Shown in pieces: positions 42,465 to 51,570 of a stretch of DNA of 64,000 nucleotides; position 1 is the stretch's first letter, and each line of letters opens with the position of its first letter. The notes under the pieces are model-generated. The model did no database searches. It worked only from the letters and a program-made list of their open reading frames with translations, and had not been told where the DNA came from. The DNA is taken from NCBI GenBank assembly GCA_035556075.1, contig DATMFQ010000041.1, positions 1-64,000 of the forward strand, given 5' to 3'. The position numbers were made by a program, and so were the translations under genes. The stretch comes from 73-13 sp035556075. Lineage in GTDB: Bacteria > Actinomycetota > Actinomycetes > Actinomycetales > Microbacteriaceae.

Positions 42465-43376
42465 ATGGCACTGACGCCGAATGACGTGCTGAATAAGCAA
42501 TTTGCGACGACGCGGCTCAAGGAGGGCTACGACCAGGACGAGGTCGATGACTTCCTCGACGAAGTCCTCGCCGAGTTCCAGCGTCTGATCGCGGAGAACG
42601 ACAAGCTCAAGGCGCAGCTCGCCGCCGCGCCCGCGGCCGCCGCGATTGGGTCGGCGGGGGACAGCGGCGAGGCCGACTCGCTGCGTGCACAGCTCGCCGC
42701 GGCCCAGCAGCAGGCCACCGAGCTCCAGTCGCAGCTCGAGCAGGTGAAGGAGCAGTCCGGCGCGATCGACGGCATGGGCAGCGCTGAGTACCTGCAGCTC
42801 GCCCGCCGGGTCCACGAGGAGCACGTCCGTGAGGGCGTCGTCAAGCGCGACCAGCTCATCGCCGAGGGTCAGGAGCAGGCCCAGACGCTCATCAGCGAGG
42901 CGCAGACGAAGGCCGAGTCGGTCGTCGTCGCCGCGCAGAACCGTGCCTCCTCGCTTGTCAATGAGGCGCAGGCCTCGGCGAACACCATCACGAACGAGGC
43001 GCAGGCGAAGGCCGATGAACTGGTCGCGGACGCGAAGCGTCGCTACGACAGCCAGGTCGTCGAGCTCTCGCAGGAGGTCGCCGCGCTGACGAACTCGAAG
43101 ACGGAGCTCGACGAGTCGGTCGCGCAGCTTCAGGAGTTCGAGCGCAACTACCGCTCCTCGCTCCGCAGCTACCTCGAGACGCAGCTGCGCGAGCTCGGCA
43201 CCGACGCTGCGCCCGCGGCGTCGACCGGCTCGCAGCCCAGTGGCCAGGCAACCGGCGGGCAGCCGACGGTCACGGCCACCGGTGAGCAGCCCTCGGTCGA
43301 GGCGCCCGAGCCGCCCGTGCCGGGCCTCGGTGCCGAAACCGGCGAGCAGCCGGGCACGCCTCGTTTTGGCTACTGA
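42465..43376 (+). CDS. divIVA: Polar growth protein DivIVA (Wag31)
   Basis: 303 residues. The N-terminal membrane-binding fold is MALTPNDVLNKQFATTRLKEGYDQDEVDDFLDEV (stated here only by its first residues). Long coiled coils follow, including repeated NEAQ/SEAQTKAE segments, and a Pro/Thr/Gly-rich tail. DivIVA marks cell poles and guides wall synthesis in actinobacteria. TGAGGT lies 6 bases before ATG 42465. The lspA start lies within its end. Confidence 0.95.
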   Translation: MALTPNDVLNKQFATTRLKEGYDQDEVDDFLDEVLAEFQRLIAENDKLKAQLAAAPAAAAIGSAGDSGEADSLRAQLAAAQQQATELQSQLEQVKEQSGAIDGMGSAEYLQLARRVHEEHVREGVVKRDQLIAEGQEQAQTLISEAQTKAESVVVAAQNRASSLVNEAQASANTITNEAQAKADELVADAKRRYDSQVVELSQEVAALTNSKTELDESVAQLQEFERNYRSSLRSYLETQLRELGTDAAPAASTGSQPSGQATGGQPTVTATGEQPSVEAPEPPVPGLGAETGEQPGTPRFGY

Positions 43377-43956
43377 GGCGCCGCAGTCGAAGGTGAGGAT
43401 TGGCGCGCTCGCGCTCGTCCTTGGTCTGGCCGTCACGGTCCTCGCGCTCGACCAGCTCGCGAAGGCCTGGGTGGTCGCGAGCCTGACGGAGTGGCAGGTC
43501 ATCGACGTCCTCGGCGAGGCGCTGCAGTTTGTGTTCGTGCGGAACCCGGGCGCGGCATTCTCGCTGGGCGGCGGCGTCACCTGGATCTTCGCGATCCTCG
43601 CGGCAGCGGTCGCGGTCGTCATCGTCGTGTTCGCCCGTCGGATCCGCTCGCTCGCCTGGGCGACGGTCTTCGGCATGCTGCTCGGCGGCGTGCTCGGCAA
43701 TCTCACGGACCGACTCCTGCGCGAGCCGGGGTTCGGCACCGGTCATGTCATCGACTTCATCAAGATCTGGGGCTTCCCCGCGATCTTCAATGTCGCGGAC
43801 ATCGCGATCACCGGGAGCATGGTGCTGCTCGTGCTGCTCACCCTGTTCGGGATCGGGCTTGACGGTTCGCGGCAGCGCAAGGCGACGCTCTCCGGTTCGC
43901 CCGCTGCGTCCGACGCGACGGCCGACGTCCCCCCGGCACCGCCGAAGCAACCATGA
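43366..43956 (+). CDS. lspA: Signal peptidase II (lipoprotein signal peptidase)
   Basis: 196 residues with four membrane helices. VRNPGAAFS, GNLTDRLLREPGFGTGHVIDF and FNVADIAI are LspA motifs, the last two with the catalytic aspartates. It removes lipoprotein signal peptides. The start is uncertain: TTG 43366 overlaps the divIVA stop by 11 bases, and GTG 43393 is possible. It ends in a four-base overlap with the RluA-family gene. Confidence 0.88.
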   Translation: MATEAPQSKVRIGALALVLGLAVTVLALDQLAKAWVVASLTEWQVIDVLGEALQFVFVRNPGAAFSLGGGVTWIFAILAAAVAVVIVVFARRIRSLAWATVFGMLLGGVLGNLTDRLLREPGFGTGHVIDFIKIWGFPAIFNVADIAITGSMVLLVLLTLFGIGLDGSRQRKATLSGSPAASDATADVPPAPPKQP

Positions 43957-44873
43957 CCAGCCGTAGCCTCCCGGTGCCGGACGGACTGCACGGGGAGCGC
44001 GCGGACGCCGCCCTGGCAAAACTCCTCGGGCTGTCGAGGACATTCGCCGCGGAGGTGCTCACGGCGGGCGGCGCGCAGCAGGATGGCGTCCTGCTGAGCA
44101 AATCCGACCGACTGCGAGCGGGCGCCTGGCTCGAGGTCGAGTGGGCCGAGCGCGTCGAGCCGCAGCTCGTCGCGGAGGTCGTGGAAGGCGTGCGCATCCT
44201 GCTCGAGGACGACGACATCATCGTCGTCGATAAACCGGCCGGGGTCGCCGCCCACCCCTCGCTCGGGTGGGATGGTCCGACCGTCGTGGGCGCTCTCGCT
44301 GGTCTCGGGCGTCGGGTCTCCACCAGCGGCGCCGCGGAGCGGCAAGGGATCGTCCACCGGCTCGATGCGGGCACAAGCGGACTCATGGTCGTCGCGAGCT
44401 CTGAGCGGGCCTACACCGAGCTCAAGCGGCAGTTCCACGACCGCGAGGTGACCAAGATCTATCACGCGCTCGTCCAGGGACACCCTGACCCGCTCGTCGG
44501 CACGATCGACGCGCCGGTGGGGCGCCACCCCTCGACCGGCTGGCGCTTCGCCGTCACCGCGGACGGGAAGCATGCCGTCACCCACTACGAGACGCTCGAG
44601 GCATTCCCGGGTGCCTCCCTGCTCGAGATCCAGCTCGAGACGGGACGCACACACCAGATTCGGGTCCATATGTCGGCGCAGCGTCACCCCTGCTGCGGCG
44701 ACACGCTGTATGGCGCCGACCCGACGCTGAGCGAGCGCCTCGGGCTCACCCGGCAGTGGCTCCACGCGCACCGGCTCGGCTTCACGCACCCGGCGACCGG
44801 GGAATGGGTCGAGGTGACCAGCCCGTATCCGCCTGACCTTCAGGCCGCGCTCGAAGTGATCGCCGCGGTCTGA
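43953..44873 (+). CDS. rluD: RluA-family pseudouridine synthase
   Basis: 306 residues. An S4 RNA-binding part (ERADAALAKLLGLSRTFAAEVL) precedes the catalytic domain. HRLDAGTSGLMVVA has the catalytic Asp, followed by KIYHALVQG and TGRTHQIRVHMS. It makes pseudouridine in large-subunit rRNA; RluD specificity is inferred from the family and locus. ATG 43953 overlaps the lspA stop. In many actinobacteria dnaE follows, as here. Confidence 0.92.
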   Translation: MTSRSLPVPDGLHGERADAALAKLLGLSRTFAAEVLTAGGAQQDGVLLSKSDRLRAGAWLEVEWAERVEPQLVAEVVEGVRILLEDDDIIVVDKPAGVAAHPSLGWDGPTVVGALAGLGRRVSTSGAAERQGIVHRLDAGTSGLMVVASSERAYTELKRQFHDREVTKIYHALVQGHPDPLVGTIDAPVGRHPSTGWRFAVTADGKHAVTHYETLEAFPGASLLEIQLETGRTHQIRVHMSAQRHPCCGDTLYGADPTLSERLGLTRQWLHAHRLGFTHPATGEWVEVTSPYPPDLQAALEVIAAV

Positions 44874-44909
44874 CGGCGTGGACCCCAGGCCGGGGTCAAT
44901 GGTCCCGGT

Positions 44910-44915
44910 TATGGT
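44910..44915 (+). promoter_or_regulatory. Leaderless-type -10 box, dnaE
   Basis: TATGGT, then CGATGC, then ATG 44922: a 6-base spacer and no ribosome site. Confidence 0.55.
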
Positions 44916-44921
44916 CGATGC

Positions 44922-47900
44922 ATGGCCTCCGGGGACTCCTTCGCGCATCTGCACGTCCACACGGAGTACTCGATGCTCGACGGCGCGGCGCGCGTCGGGG
45001 AGCTCCTCGACGAGGCCGTCGCCCTCGGCATGCCAGCGATCGCGATCACCGACCATGGCAACAATTTCGGCGCATTCGAGTTCTGGCGTCAGGCGAAGGC
45101 CCGGGGCATCAAGCCGATCATCGGCACTGAGGCGTACCTGACCCCCGGCACGCACCGCAGCGACAAGACGCGCGTGCGCTGGGCCGAGGGCGAGGGGCTC
45201 AACGCCGATGACGTCGGTGGCGGCGGGGCCTACACGCACATGACGCTGCTGGCTGAGACCACCGAGGGCATGCAGAACCTCTTCCGGCTCTCGTCGCTCG
45301 CCTCGCTCGAGGGCCAGTACTTCAAGCCTCGGATGGACCGCGAGCTCCTCGCGCAGTACTCGACGGGCATCATCGCGACGACCGGATGCGTCGGCGGCGA
45401 AGTGCAGACCCGGCTGCGGCTCGGACAGTACGAGGAGGCGCGGCAGGCGGCCGCGGAGTTCCGCGACATCTTCGGCGCCGAGAATTTCTACGCCGAGATC
45501 ATGGACCACGGCATCGAGATCGAGCGGCGCACCCAGGCGGAGCTGCTCCGGCTCGCCAAGGATCTGGGGCTGCCGCTGGTGGCCACCAACGATCTGCACT
45601 ACACGCATTCGCATGACGCTGCCGCGCACGCGGCCCTGCTGTGCGTCCAGTCGGGCTCCACGATGCACGACCCGAAGCGATTCAAATTCGACGCCGATGA
45701 GTTCTATCTCAAGTCACCCGCCGAGATGCGCCACCTGTTCCGGGACTATCCGGAGGCCTGCGACGCGACGCTGCTCATCGCGGAGCGGTGCAACGCCGAG
45801 TTCGATCCACAGGAGGGGCGCTACATGGCGCGCTTCCCGGTCCCGGAGGGCGAGACCGACGTCAGTTGGTTCCGCAAGGAGGTCGATCGGGGGCTTGCCG
45901 CGCGATATCCCGACGGGATCACGGAGCGCGTGCGCCAGCAGGCCGACTACGAGATGGACGTCATCATCTCCAAGGGCTACGCGAGCTACTTCCTCGTCGT
46001 CGCCGATTTCATCAACTGGTCCAAGAACAATGGCATCCGGGTGGGCCCCGGACGTGGCTCCGGCGCTGGCTCGATCGCCGCGTACGCGATGCGCATCACC
46101 GACCTCGACCCCCTCGAGCACGGCCTCATCTTCGAGCGATTCCTCAACCCCGAGCGCGAGTCGATGCCGGACTTCGACGTCGACTTCGACGACCGCCGCC
46201 GGGGCGAGGTCATCCGGTACGTCACCGAGAAGTACGGGTCGGACCATGTCGCCCAGATCGTCACCTACGGGACGATCGCCGCGAAGCAGGCGCTCAAGGA
46301 CGCGGCGCGGGTGCTCGGGCACCCCTTCGCGATGGGGGACCGGCTGACGAAGGCGATGCCCGACCCGGCGCAGGGGCACAACATGCCGCTGGCGAGCGTC
46401 TTCGACCCGGGTGCCGATCGATACCACGAGGCGAAGGACCTCCGCGAGATCATCGAGGGCGATCCGGAGGCGCGTGTCGTGTTCGACACGGCAGTCGGCC
46501 TCGAGGGGCTGCGGCGGCAGTGGGGCGTGCACGCCGCCGGGGTCATCCTCTCGAGCGAGCCGCTGCTCGACGTCATCCCGATCATGCGTCGGGAGCAGGA
46601 CGGCCAGATCATCACGCAGTTCGACTACCCCGCTGCCGAAGCGCTCGGGCTTGTCAAGATGGACTTCCTCGGGCTCAGAAACCTCACCATCATCGATGAT
46701 GCGCTCGACAACATCGAGGCCAACCGCGGCCACCGTCCCGTCCTCGAGGACCTCCCCTTCACCGACGAGGCCACATACCGGCTGCTGTCGAGCGGGGAGA
46801 CGCTCGGCGTCTTCCAACTCGACTCGGGGCCACTGCGCTCGCTGCTCAAGCTCATGCGCCCCGACAGCTTCGAGGACATCTCCGCGGTCATCGCGCTGTA
46901 CCGGCCAGGCCCGATGGGCGCCGACTCCCACACGAACTACGCGCTGCGCAAGAACGGGCAGCAGCCGATCACCCCCATTCATCCCGAGCTCGAGACGCCG
47001 CTGGCCGACATCCTCGAGGAGAGCTACGGGCTCATCATCTACCAGGAGCAGGTCATGGCGATCGCCCAGCGCGTCGCCGGGTACTCGCTGGGGCAGGCCG
47101 ACCTGCTGCGACGGGCGATGGGCAAGAAGAAGAAGGAGATCCTCGACCAGGAGTTCGCGCCGTTCTCCGAGGGCATGCGCGCGAACGGCTTCTCTGACGC
47201 CGCGATCACCAAGCTCTGGGACATCCTGGTGCCCTTCTCCGACTATGCCTTCAACAAGGCGCACTCGGCCGCGTACGGCGTCATTTCCTACTGGACGGCG
47301 TACCTCAAGGCGCACTATCCCGCGGAGTACATGGCGGCGCTGCTGACGAGCGTCGGTGACAAGAAGGACACCATGGCGATCTACCTCGCCGAGTGCCGCC
47401 GCATGGGGATCAAGGTCCTGGCGCCGGACGTCAACGAGTCGGTCGCCTTCTTCAGCGCCGCGGGCGAGGACATCCGCTTCGGCCTCGGCGCGGTGCGCAA
47501 CGTCGGCTTCGGTGCGGTCGAGCAGATCCGGGCGGCGCGGGAGGAGCATGGCGCCTTCACCGGCCTCCACGACTTCCTCACGAAGATCCCGCTCGCCGTG
47601 GTCAACAAGCGCACGGTGGAATCGCTGATCAAGGCCGGGGCCTTCGACTCGCTCCACCCCGTCCGCCGGGCCCTCTACGAGGTGCACGAGGAGGCGGTCG
47701 AGGCGGCCGTCAGCATCAAGCGCAACGAGGCGAGCGGCATGGTCGGATTCGACTTCGACTCGCTGTGGGACGAGCCGGAGCAGGCCGTCGATGTCGTGCC
47801 CGAGCTCCCCGAGTGGGCAAAGCGCGACAAACTCGCCTTCGAGCGGGAGATGCTCGGGCTCTACGTCTCCGATCACCCGCTCGCCGGGTTCGAGCAGCAG

Positions 47901-48455
47901 CTCCAGTCGCTCGCGACGCATTCGATCGGGACCCTCCTGGCGGGGGACGGGCTCGAGGATGGTCAGGTCGTCACGATCGCCGGTCTCGTCACCGCGGCGC
48001 AGCAGCGCATCGCGAAGTCGAGCGGGAATCCGTGGGGCATGCTGACCGTGCAGGACTTCGGCGGCGAGATCCAGGTGTCCTTCTTTGCCAAGAACTACCT
48101 CGAGTTCTGGCCGCTCGTCGCCGAAGACGCCATCGTCGTCATCAAGGGGCGACTGCAGCAGCGCGACGACGGCTGGACGATCATGGGGCAGACCATCCGG
48201 GTCCCGGAGCTCGCCTCCCTCGGCGCGTCGTCGACCGCGCCGCTGACGCTGCGCATCCGCGAGTCCGCGGCGACGAGTGATCGGATTGCCCAGCTCGAGG
48301 CGGCGCTGCGGCGCCACCCTGGCGAGGCGGAGGTACGCCTCCTGCTGCTGCGGGAGTCGAGTGCGGGCCTCTTCGAGCTCCCGCACCGGGTCGACCGCGG
48401 ACCCAACCTCACCTCGGAGCTCAAAGCCCTGCTCGGTGCCCGGGCCTTCAGCTGA
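44922..48455 (+). CDS. dnaE: DNA polymerase III alpha subunit
   Basis: 1177 residues, full length. The PHP domain begins FAHLHVHTEYSMLDGAARV and has ITDHGNNFGAFEF. The polymerase core has GPGRGSGAGS and the catalytic PDFDVDFDDRRRGEV. Later are YQEQVM, LRRAMGKKKKE and an OB-fold region near the C-terminus. It is the main replicative polymerase. ATG 44922 is set by the start of the PHP domain. It stands alone, with hisD next from its own promoter. Confidence 0.97.
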   Translation: MASGDSFAHLHVHTEYSMLDGAARVGELLDEAVALGMPAIAITDHGNNFGAFEFWRQAKARGIKPIIGTEAYLTPGTHRSDKTRVRWAEGEGLNADDVGGGGAYTHMTLLAETTEGMQNLFRLSSLASLEGQYFKPRMDRELLAQYSTGIIATTGCVGGEVQTRLRLGQYEEARQAAAEFRDIFGAENFYAEIMDHGIEIERRTQAELLRLAKDLGLPLVATNDLHYTHSHDAAAHAALLCVQSGSTMHDPKRFKFDADEFYLKSPAEMRHLFRDYPEACDATLLIAERCNAEFDPQEGRYMARFPVPEGETDVSWFRKEVDRGLAARYPDGITERVRQQADYEMDVIISKGYASYFLVVADFINWSKNNGIRVGPGRGSGAGSIAAYAMRITDLDPLEHGLIFERFLNPERESMPDFDVDFDDRRRGEVIRYVTEKYGSDHVAQIVTYGTIAAKQALKDAARVLGHPFAMGDRLTKAMPDPAQGHNMPLASVFDPGADRYHEAKDLREIIEGDPEARVVFDTAVGLEGLRRQWGVHAAGVILSSEPLLDVIPIMRREQDGQIITQFDYPAAEALGLVKMDFLGLRNLTIIDDALDNIEANRGHRPVLEDLPFTDEATYRLLSSGETLGVFQLDSGPLRSLLKLMRPDSFEDISAVIALYRPGPMGADSHTNYALRKNGQQPITPIHPELETPLADILEESYGLIIYQEQVMAIAQRVAGYSLGQADLLRRAMGKKKKEILDQEFAPFSEGMRANGFSDAAITKLWDILVPFSDYAFNKAHSAAYGVISYWTAYLKAHYPAEYMAALLTSVGDKKDTMAIYLAECRRMGIKVLAPDVNESVAFFSAAGEDIRFGLGAVRNVGFGAVEQIRAAREEHGAFTGLHDFLTKIPLAVVNKRTVESLIKAGAFDSLHPVRRALYEVHEEAVEAAVSIKRNEASGMVGFDFDSLWDEPEQAVDVVPELPEWAKRDKLAFEREMLGLYVSDHPLAGFEQQLQSLATHSIGTLLAGDGLEDGQVVTIAGLVTAAQQRIAKSSGNPWGMLTVQDFGGEIQVSFFAKNYLEFWPLVAEDAIVVIKGRLQQRDDGWTIMGQTIRVPELASLGASSTAPLTLRIRESAATSDRIAQLEAALRRHPGEAEVRLLLLRESSAGLFELPHRVDRGPNLTSELKALLGARAFS

Positions 48456-48483
48456 GCCACGAAGGCGTCCCGGGCTCCTGGCC

Positions 48484-48489
48484 TAGGCT
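48484..48489 (+). promoter_or_regulatory. Leaderless-type -10 box, hisD operon
   Basis: TAGGCT ends 8 bases before GTG 48498. Confidence 0.5.
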
Positions 48490-48497
48490 GTGTCCTT

Positions 48498-49796
48498 GTG
48501 ATCCGCACCATCGACCTGCGCGGCCGGTCACTGACGGCGGCCGACCTGCACGCGATCCTGCCGCGCCCGGCGGTCGACGTCACGGCGGCATCCGCGGCAG
48601 CCGCGGCGCTCATTGACGATGTCCGTGCGCGGGGTGCCGCGGCCCTCGCCGAGCAGGCGACGCGCTTCGACGCGGGCGCGCCCGCGACCGTGCGCGTGGC
48701 GACGGCGGAGATCCAGGCGGCCGTCGCGGGACTCGACCCCCGCATTCGTGCCGCCCTCGAGGAGGCCATCCGCCGCGTGCGGCTCGCGTCCGCCGCCCAG
48801 GTGCCGCTGCCGACCTCGACCGAGCTCGCCACTGGCGGCGTGGTGCGACAGCGCTGGCAGCCGGTGCGCCGCGTCGGCCTCTACGTGCCGGGCGGCAAAG
48901 CGGTCTACCCATCGAGTGTCGTCATGAATGTGGTGCCCGCCCAGGTCGCCGGTGTCGCCTCCATCGCGCTCGCCTCGCCCTCGCAGGCGGGCGGCGGCGT
49001 CCACCCGACGATTCTCGCGGCGGCGGGGCTCCTCGGCATCGACGAGGTGTACGCCATGGGGGGTGCCGGCGCGATTGGCGCGCTCGCGTACGGCGTCGCG
49101 GAGCTCGGCCTCGCGCCGGTGGACGTCATCACCGGTCCCGGCAATGTGTACGTCGCGGCCGCGAAGCGCCTCGTCAAGGGTCAGGTCGGCATCGACGCGG
49201 AGGCGGGACCGACGGAGATCCTCGTCATCGCGGATGCGTCCGCCGATGCCGAGATCGTCGCCGCGGACCTCGTCTCGCAGGCGGAGCACGATGAGCTCGC
49301 GGCGGCGGTGCTCGTCACCGACTCGGCGCCACTGGCCGAAGCGGTCGCGCAGGCCCTCAGTCGCTTGGTGCCGGACACCCGTCACGCCACGCGCGTGGCG
49401 ACCGCGCTGCGATCGCAACAGTCGGCGATCGTCCTCGTCGATGACCTCAGCATGGCCGCGCGGGTCAGCAACGCCTACGGTCCCGAGCACCTCGAGATCC
49501 AGACCGCCGACCCCGAGGCGGTCCTCGCCGAGATCCATTCGGCCGGGGCGATCTTCCTCGGCGCCCACACGCCGGTCAGCCTCGGCGACTATCTCGCCGG
49601 CTCGAACCACGTGCTGCCGACCGGCGGCCAGTCGCGGTTCAGCAGCGGCCTCAGCGCGATGGCGTTCCTCCGGCCACAGCAGGTCGTCGAGTACTCGCGC
49701 GAGGCGCTCGCCGAGGTGCGGGCCGGGCTGGTGGCGCTCGCGACGGCCGAGGACCTGCCGGCACACGGCGAGGCCGTCGAGGCGAGGTTCCGCTGA
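48498..49796 (+). CDS. hisD: Histidinol dehydrogenase
   Basis: 432 residues. YVPGGKAVYPSSVVMNVVPA, GPGNVYVAAAKR, IDAEAGPTEILVIAD, EHLEIQ and GDYLAGSNHVLPTGG are family motifs; the catalytic histidines and zinc ligands lie in the last ones. It oxidises histidinol to histidine with NAD in two steps. It is not next to other his genes but heads a three-gene run with nrdR and pyrD, linked by one-base TGATG overlaps. Confidence 0.95.
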   Translation: MIRTIDLRGRSLTAADLHAILPRPAVDVTAASAAAAALIDDVRARGAAALAEQATRFDAGAPATVRVATAEIQAAVAGLDPRIRAALEEAIRRVRLASAAQVPLPTSTELATGGVVRQRWQPVRRVGLYVPGGKAVYPSSVVMNVVPAQVAGVASIALASPSQAGGGVHPTILAAAGLLGIDEVYAMGGAGAIGALAYGVAELGLAPVDVITGPGNVYVAAAKRLVKGQVGIDAEAGPTEILVIADASADAEIVAADLVSQAEHDELAAAVLVTDSAPLAEAVAQALSRLVPDTRHATRVATALRSQQSAIVLVDDLSMAARVSNAYGPEHLEIQTADPEAVLAEIHSAGAIFLGAHTPVSLGDYLAGSNHVLPTGGQSRFSSGLSAMAFLRPQQVVEYSREALAEVRAGLVALATAEDLPAHGEAVEARFR

Positions 49797-50257
49797 TGTT
49801 CTGCCCGTTCTGCCGCCACCCGGACTCCCGGGTCATCGATTCGCGCACGAGCGATGACGGGCTGTCGATTCGTCGCCGTCGGCAGTGCCCCGAATGCGGT
49901 GGCCGCTTCACGACGACGGAGACGGCGACGCTCATGGTCATCAAACGCAACGGGGTTGTCGAGTCGTTCAGCCGCGACAAGGTCGCCGCGGGGGTCCGCA
50001 AGGCGGCGCAGGGCCGGCCGGTCGAGGAGTCGCAGCTCGCGGAGCTCGCGCAGCGGGTCGAGGAGACGATCCGGGCGACTGGGGCGTCGCAGATCGAGGC
50101 GAACGAGATCGGCCTCGCCATCCTCGGGCCGCTCAAGGAGCTCGACGAGGTGGCCTACATGCGCTTTGCGAGCGTGTACCAGGCCTTCGAATCGCTCGAT
50201 GACTTCGAGCAGGCCATCGCGCGGCTGCGTGATGAGCACGGCGGTGCGGCGAGCTGA
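49796..50257 (+). CDS. nrdR: Ribonucleotide reductase repressor NrdR
   Basis: 153 residues. The zinc ribbon is MFCPFCRHPDSRVIDSR with a second pair in RRQCPECGGRFTT. The ATP-cone follows (MVIKRNGVVESFSRDKVAAGVRKAAQGRPV), then the helical end. It represses ribonucleotide reductase genes according to ATP/dATP. No nrd gene and no NrdR-type box is seen in this window. It starts one base into the hisD stop and overlaps pyrD similarly. Confidence 0.95.
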   Translation: MFCPFCRHPDSRVIDSRTSDDGLSIRRRRQCPECGGRFTTTETATLMVIKRNGVVESFSRDKVAAGVRKAAQGRPVEESQLAELAQRVEETIRATGASQIEANEIGLAILGPLKELDEVAYMRFASVYQAFESLDDFEQAIARLRDEHGGAAS

Positions 50258-51291
50258 TGTACGGGTGGTTGTTTCGCGTCCTGCTCCGTCATCTTGACCC
50301 TGAGCAGGCCCACGGTCTGGCCCACACCGTCATTCGACTGCTCGGCACCCGACCCCTCGCCTGGGCGGTGCGTGCCTGGGCCCGACCGGCACCGGACGCC
50401 GGGGTCACGGCGATGGGCATCGACTTCCCATCACGGTTCGGGGTTGCGGCTGGCTTCGATAAGAATGCGCATGGCGCGCTCGGCTTGGGTGCGCTCGGCT
50501 TCGGGCATGTCGAGATCGGGACGGTGACCGCGCTCGCGCAGCCGGGCAATCCGCGTCCGCGACTCTTCCGGCTCGTAACGGACCGGGCGCTCATCAACCG
50601 GATGGGCTTCAACAACGAGGGTGCGGTGACGGTCGCCCGGACGCTTGCGCGGGTCCGGTCGCGCGCCGACCGCCCGGTCATCGGGGTGAATATCGGCAAG
50701 TCGCGGGCCGTCGAGGTCGAGGACGCGACCGCCGACTACCTCGACTCGACGCGCCTGCTCGCCCCGCTCGCCGACTACCTCGTCGTCAACGTCTCCTCGC
50801 CAAACACCCCCGGCCTGCGTGGGCTCCAGGAGCTGGGTGCCTTGCGCCCGCTCCTGCGCGCCGTGCAGACCGAGGCGGGGGCGGTGCCGCTCCTGGTCAA
50901 GATCGCGCCCGACATGGACGACGAGCAGGTCACCGGGATCACCGCGCTCGCGCTCGAGCTGGGGCTCGCCGGGATCATTGCGACGAACACGACCATCAGC
51001 CGCACGGGACTCGCGACGGCCGCCGCGGAGGTCGACGCCTTGGGTGCCGGGGGACTGTCCGGCCGACCGCTCGCGGCCCGCGCGCTCGAGGTGCTGCGTG
51101 TCGTGCGCGCCGCGGCGCCGGACCCCGCATTCACCGTCATCTCCGTCGGTGGCGTCGAGATCGCCGCCGACGTCACGGAGCGGCTCGCCGCGGGGGCGAC
51201 GCTCGTGCAGGGCTACAGCGCATTCATCTACGAAGGCCCCGGCTGGGCCCGGCGCATCAACCGTCGCCTCGCGACGGAAACACAGGCTTGA
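50257..51291 (+). CDS. pyrD: Dihydroorotate dehydrogenase (quinone, class 2)
   Basis: 344 residues. The N-terminal helix MYGWLFRVLLRHLDPEQAHGLAH is the membrane-association part of class 2 enzymes. FGVAAGFDKNAHGA, NRMGFNNEG, NVSSPNTPGLRGLQ (catalytic Ser) and NTTISR follow, and GGLSGRPLAARAL ends the barrel. It oxidises dihydroorotate with quinone as acceptor in pyrimidine synthesis. With nrdR upstream, the operon groups two nucleotide-related genes. Confidence 0.95.
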   Translation: MYGWLFRVLLRHLDPEQAHGLAHTVIRLLGTRPLAWAVRAWARPAPDAGVTAMGIDFPSRFGVAAGFDKNAHGALGLGALGFGHVEIGTVTALAQPGNPRPRLFRLVTDRALINRMGFNNEGAVTVARTLARVRSRADRPVIGVNIGKSRAVEVEDATADYLDSTRLLAPLADYLVVNVSSPNTPGLRGLQELGALRPLLRAVQTEAGAVPLLVKIAPDMDDEQVTGITALALELGLAGIIATNTTISRTGLATAAAEVDALGAGGLSGRPLAARALEVLRVVRAAAPDPAFTVISVGGVEIAADVTERLAAGATLVQGYSAFIYEGPGWARRINRRLATETQA

Positions 51292-51302
51292 TCAGGGAAA
51301 AG

Positions 51303-51375
51303 CTCCCCGGCTTGGACTCGAACCAAGAACCTATCGGTTAACAGCCGATTGCTCTGCCAATTGAGCTACCGAGGA
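51303..51375 (-). tRNA. tRNA-Asn (anticodon GUU)
   Basis: The minus strand folds as a tRNA. The acceptor is TCCTCGG with CCGGGGA, then discriminator G, as is usual for asparagine. The anticodon stem is ATCGG/CCGAT around CTGTTAA, giving GTT. The T loop is TTCGAGT. No CCA is encoded. It ends close to pyrD on the opposite strand. Confidence 0.94.
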
Positions 51376-51396
51376 TCACGCCGTAGCGGCCGAACG

Positions 51397-51402
51397 ACTA
51401 TA
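51397..51402 (-). promoter_or_regulatory. -10 box of tRNA-Asn
   Basis: The minus strand reads TATAGT, near-consensus, 21 bases before the tRNA 5' end. No clear -35 box lies at 16-18 bases. Confidence 0.55.
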
Positions 51403-51473
51403 CCAAAGAGATAACACTCCGCCGTCCGGGGTCATTTCCCAGTGATTTTTCGTGTGGGGGCGTGGTTCACTGT

Positions 51474-51501
51474 GTCGCACACGACGCCGTGCGACTTGAC
51501 G
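51474..51501 (+). promoter_or_regulatory. Operator-like inverted repeat upstream of the peptide importer
   Basis: GTCGCAC (51474-51480) and GTGCGAC (51489-51495) are perfect 7-bp arms with an 8-base spacer. TTGACG, a -35-like hexamer, follows at once (51496-51501). The binding-protein gene starts 70 bases later. It looks like a site for a dimeric repressor, but the regulator is not known. Confidence 0.5.
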
Positions 51502-51570
51502 CCTCCAGCGCTGGTCCGCGGCGTTTTGCATTCTCGCAGCCAACGGCTGCAGTCACAGAAAGCAGGAACC

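Noticed and set aside
44880..44921. SOS (LexA-type) box upstream of dnaE
   Set aside because: No GAAC-N4-GTTC-like palindrome is present. The region shows only a leaderless -10 box.
45714..48386. 890-codon open frame on the minus strand opposite dnaE (also long ones opposite murC/murG, pknL and otsAB)
   Set aside because: At this GC content frames antisense to real genes stay open for long distances. The products are Arg/Asp/His-rich with no domain, and the other strand encodes recognisable enzymes.
49796..50257. Local NrdR target site or nrd genes
   Set aside because: I looked for an ACACTATAT-like box and reductase genes near nrdR and saw none in this window.
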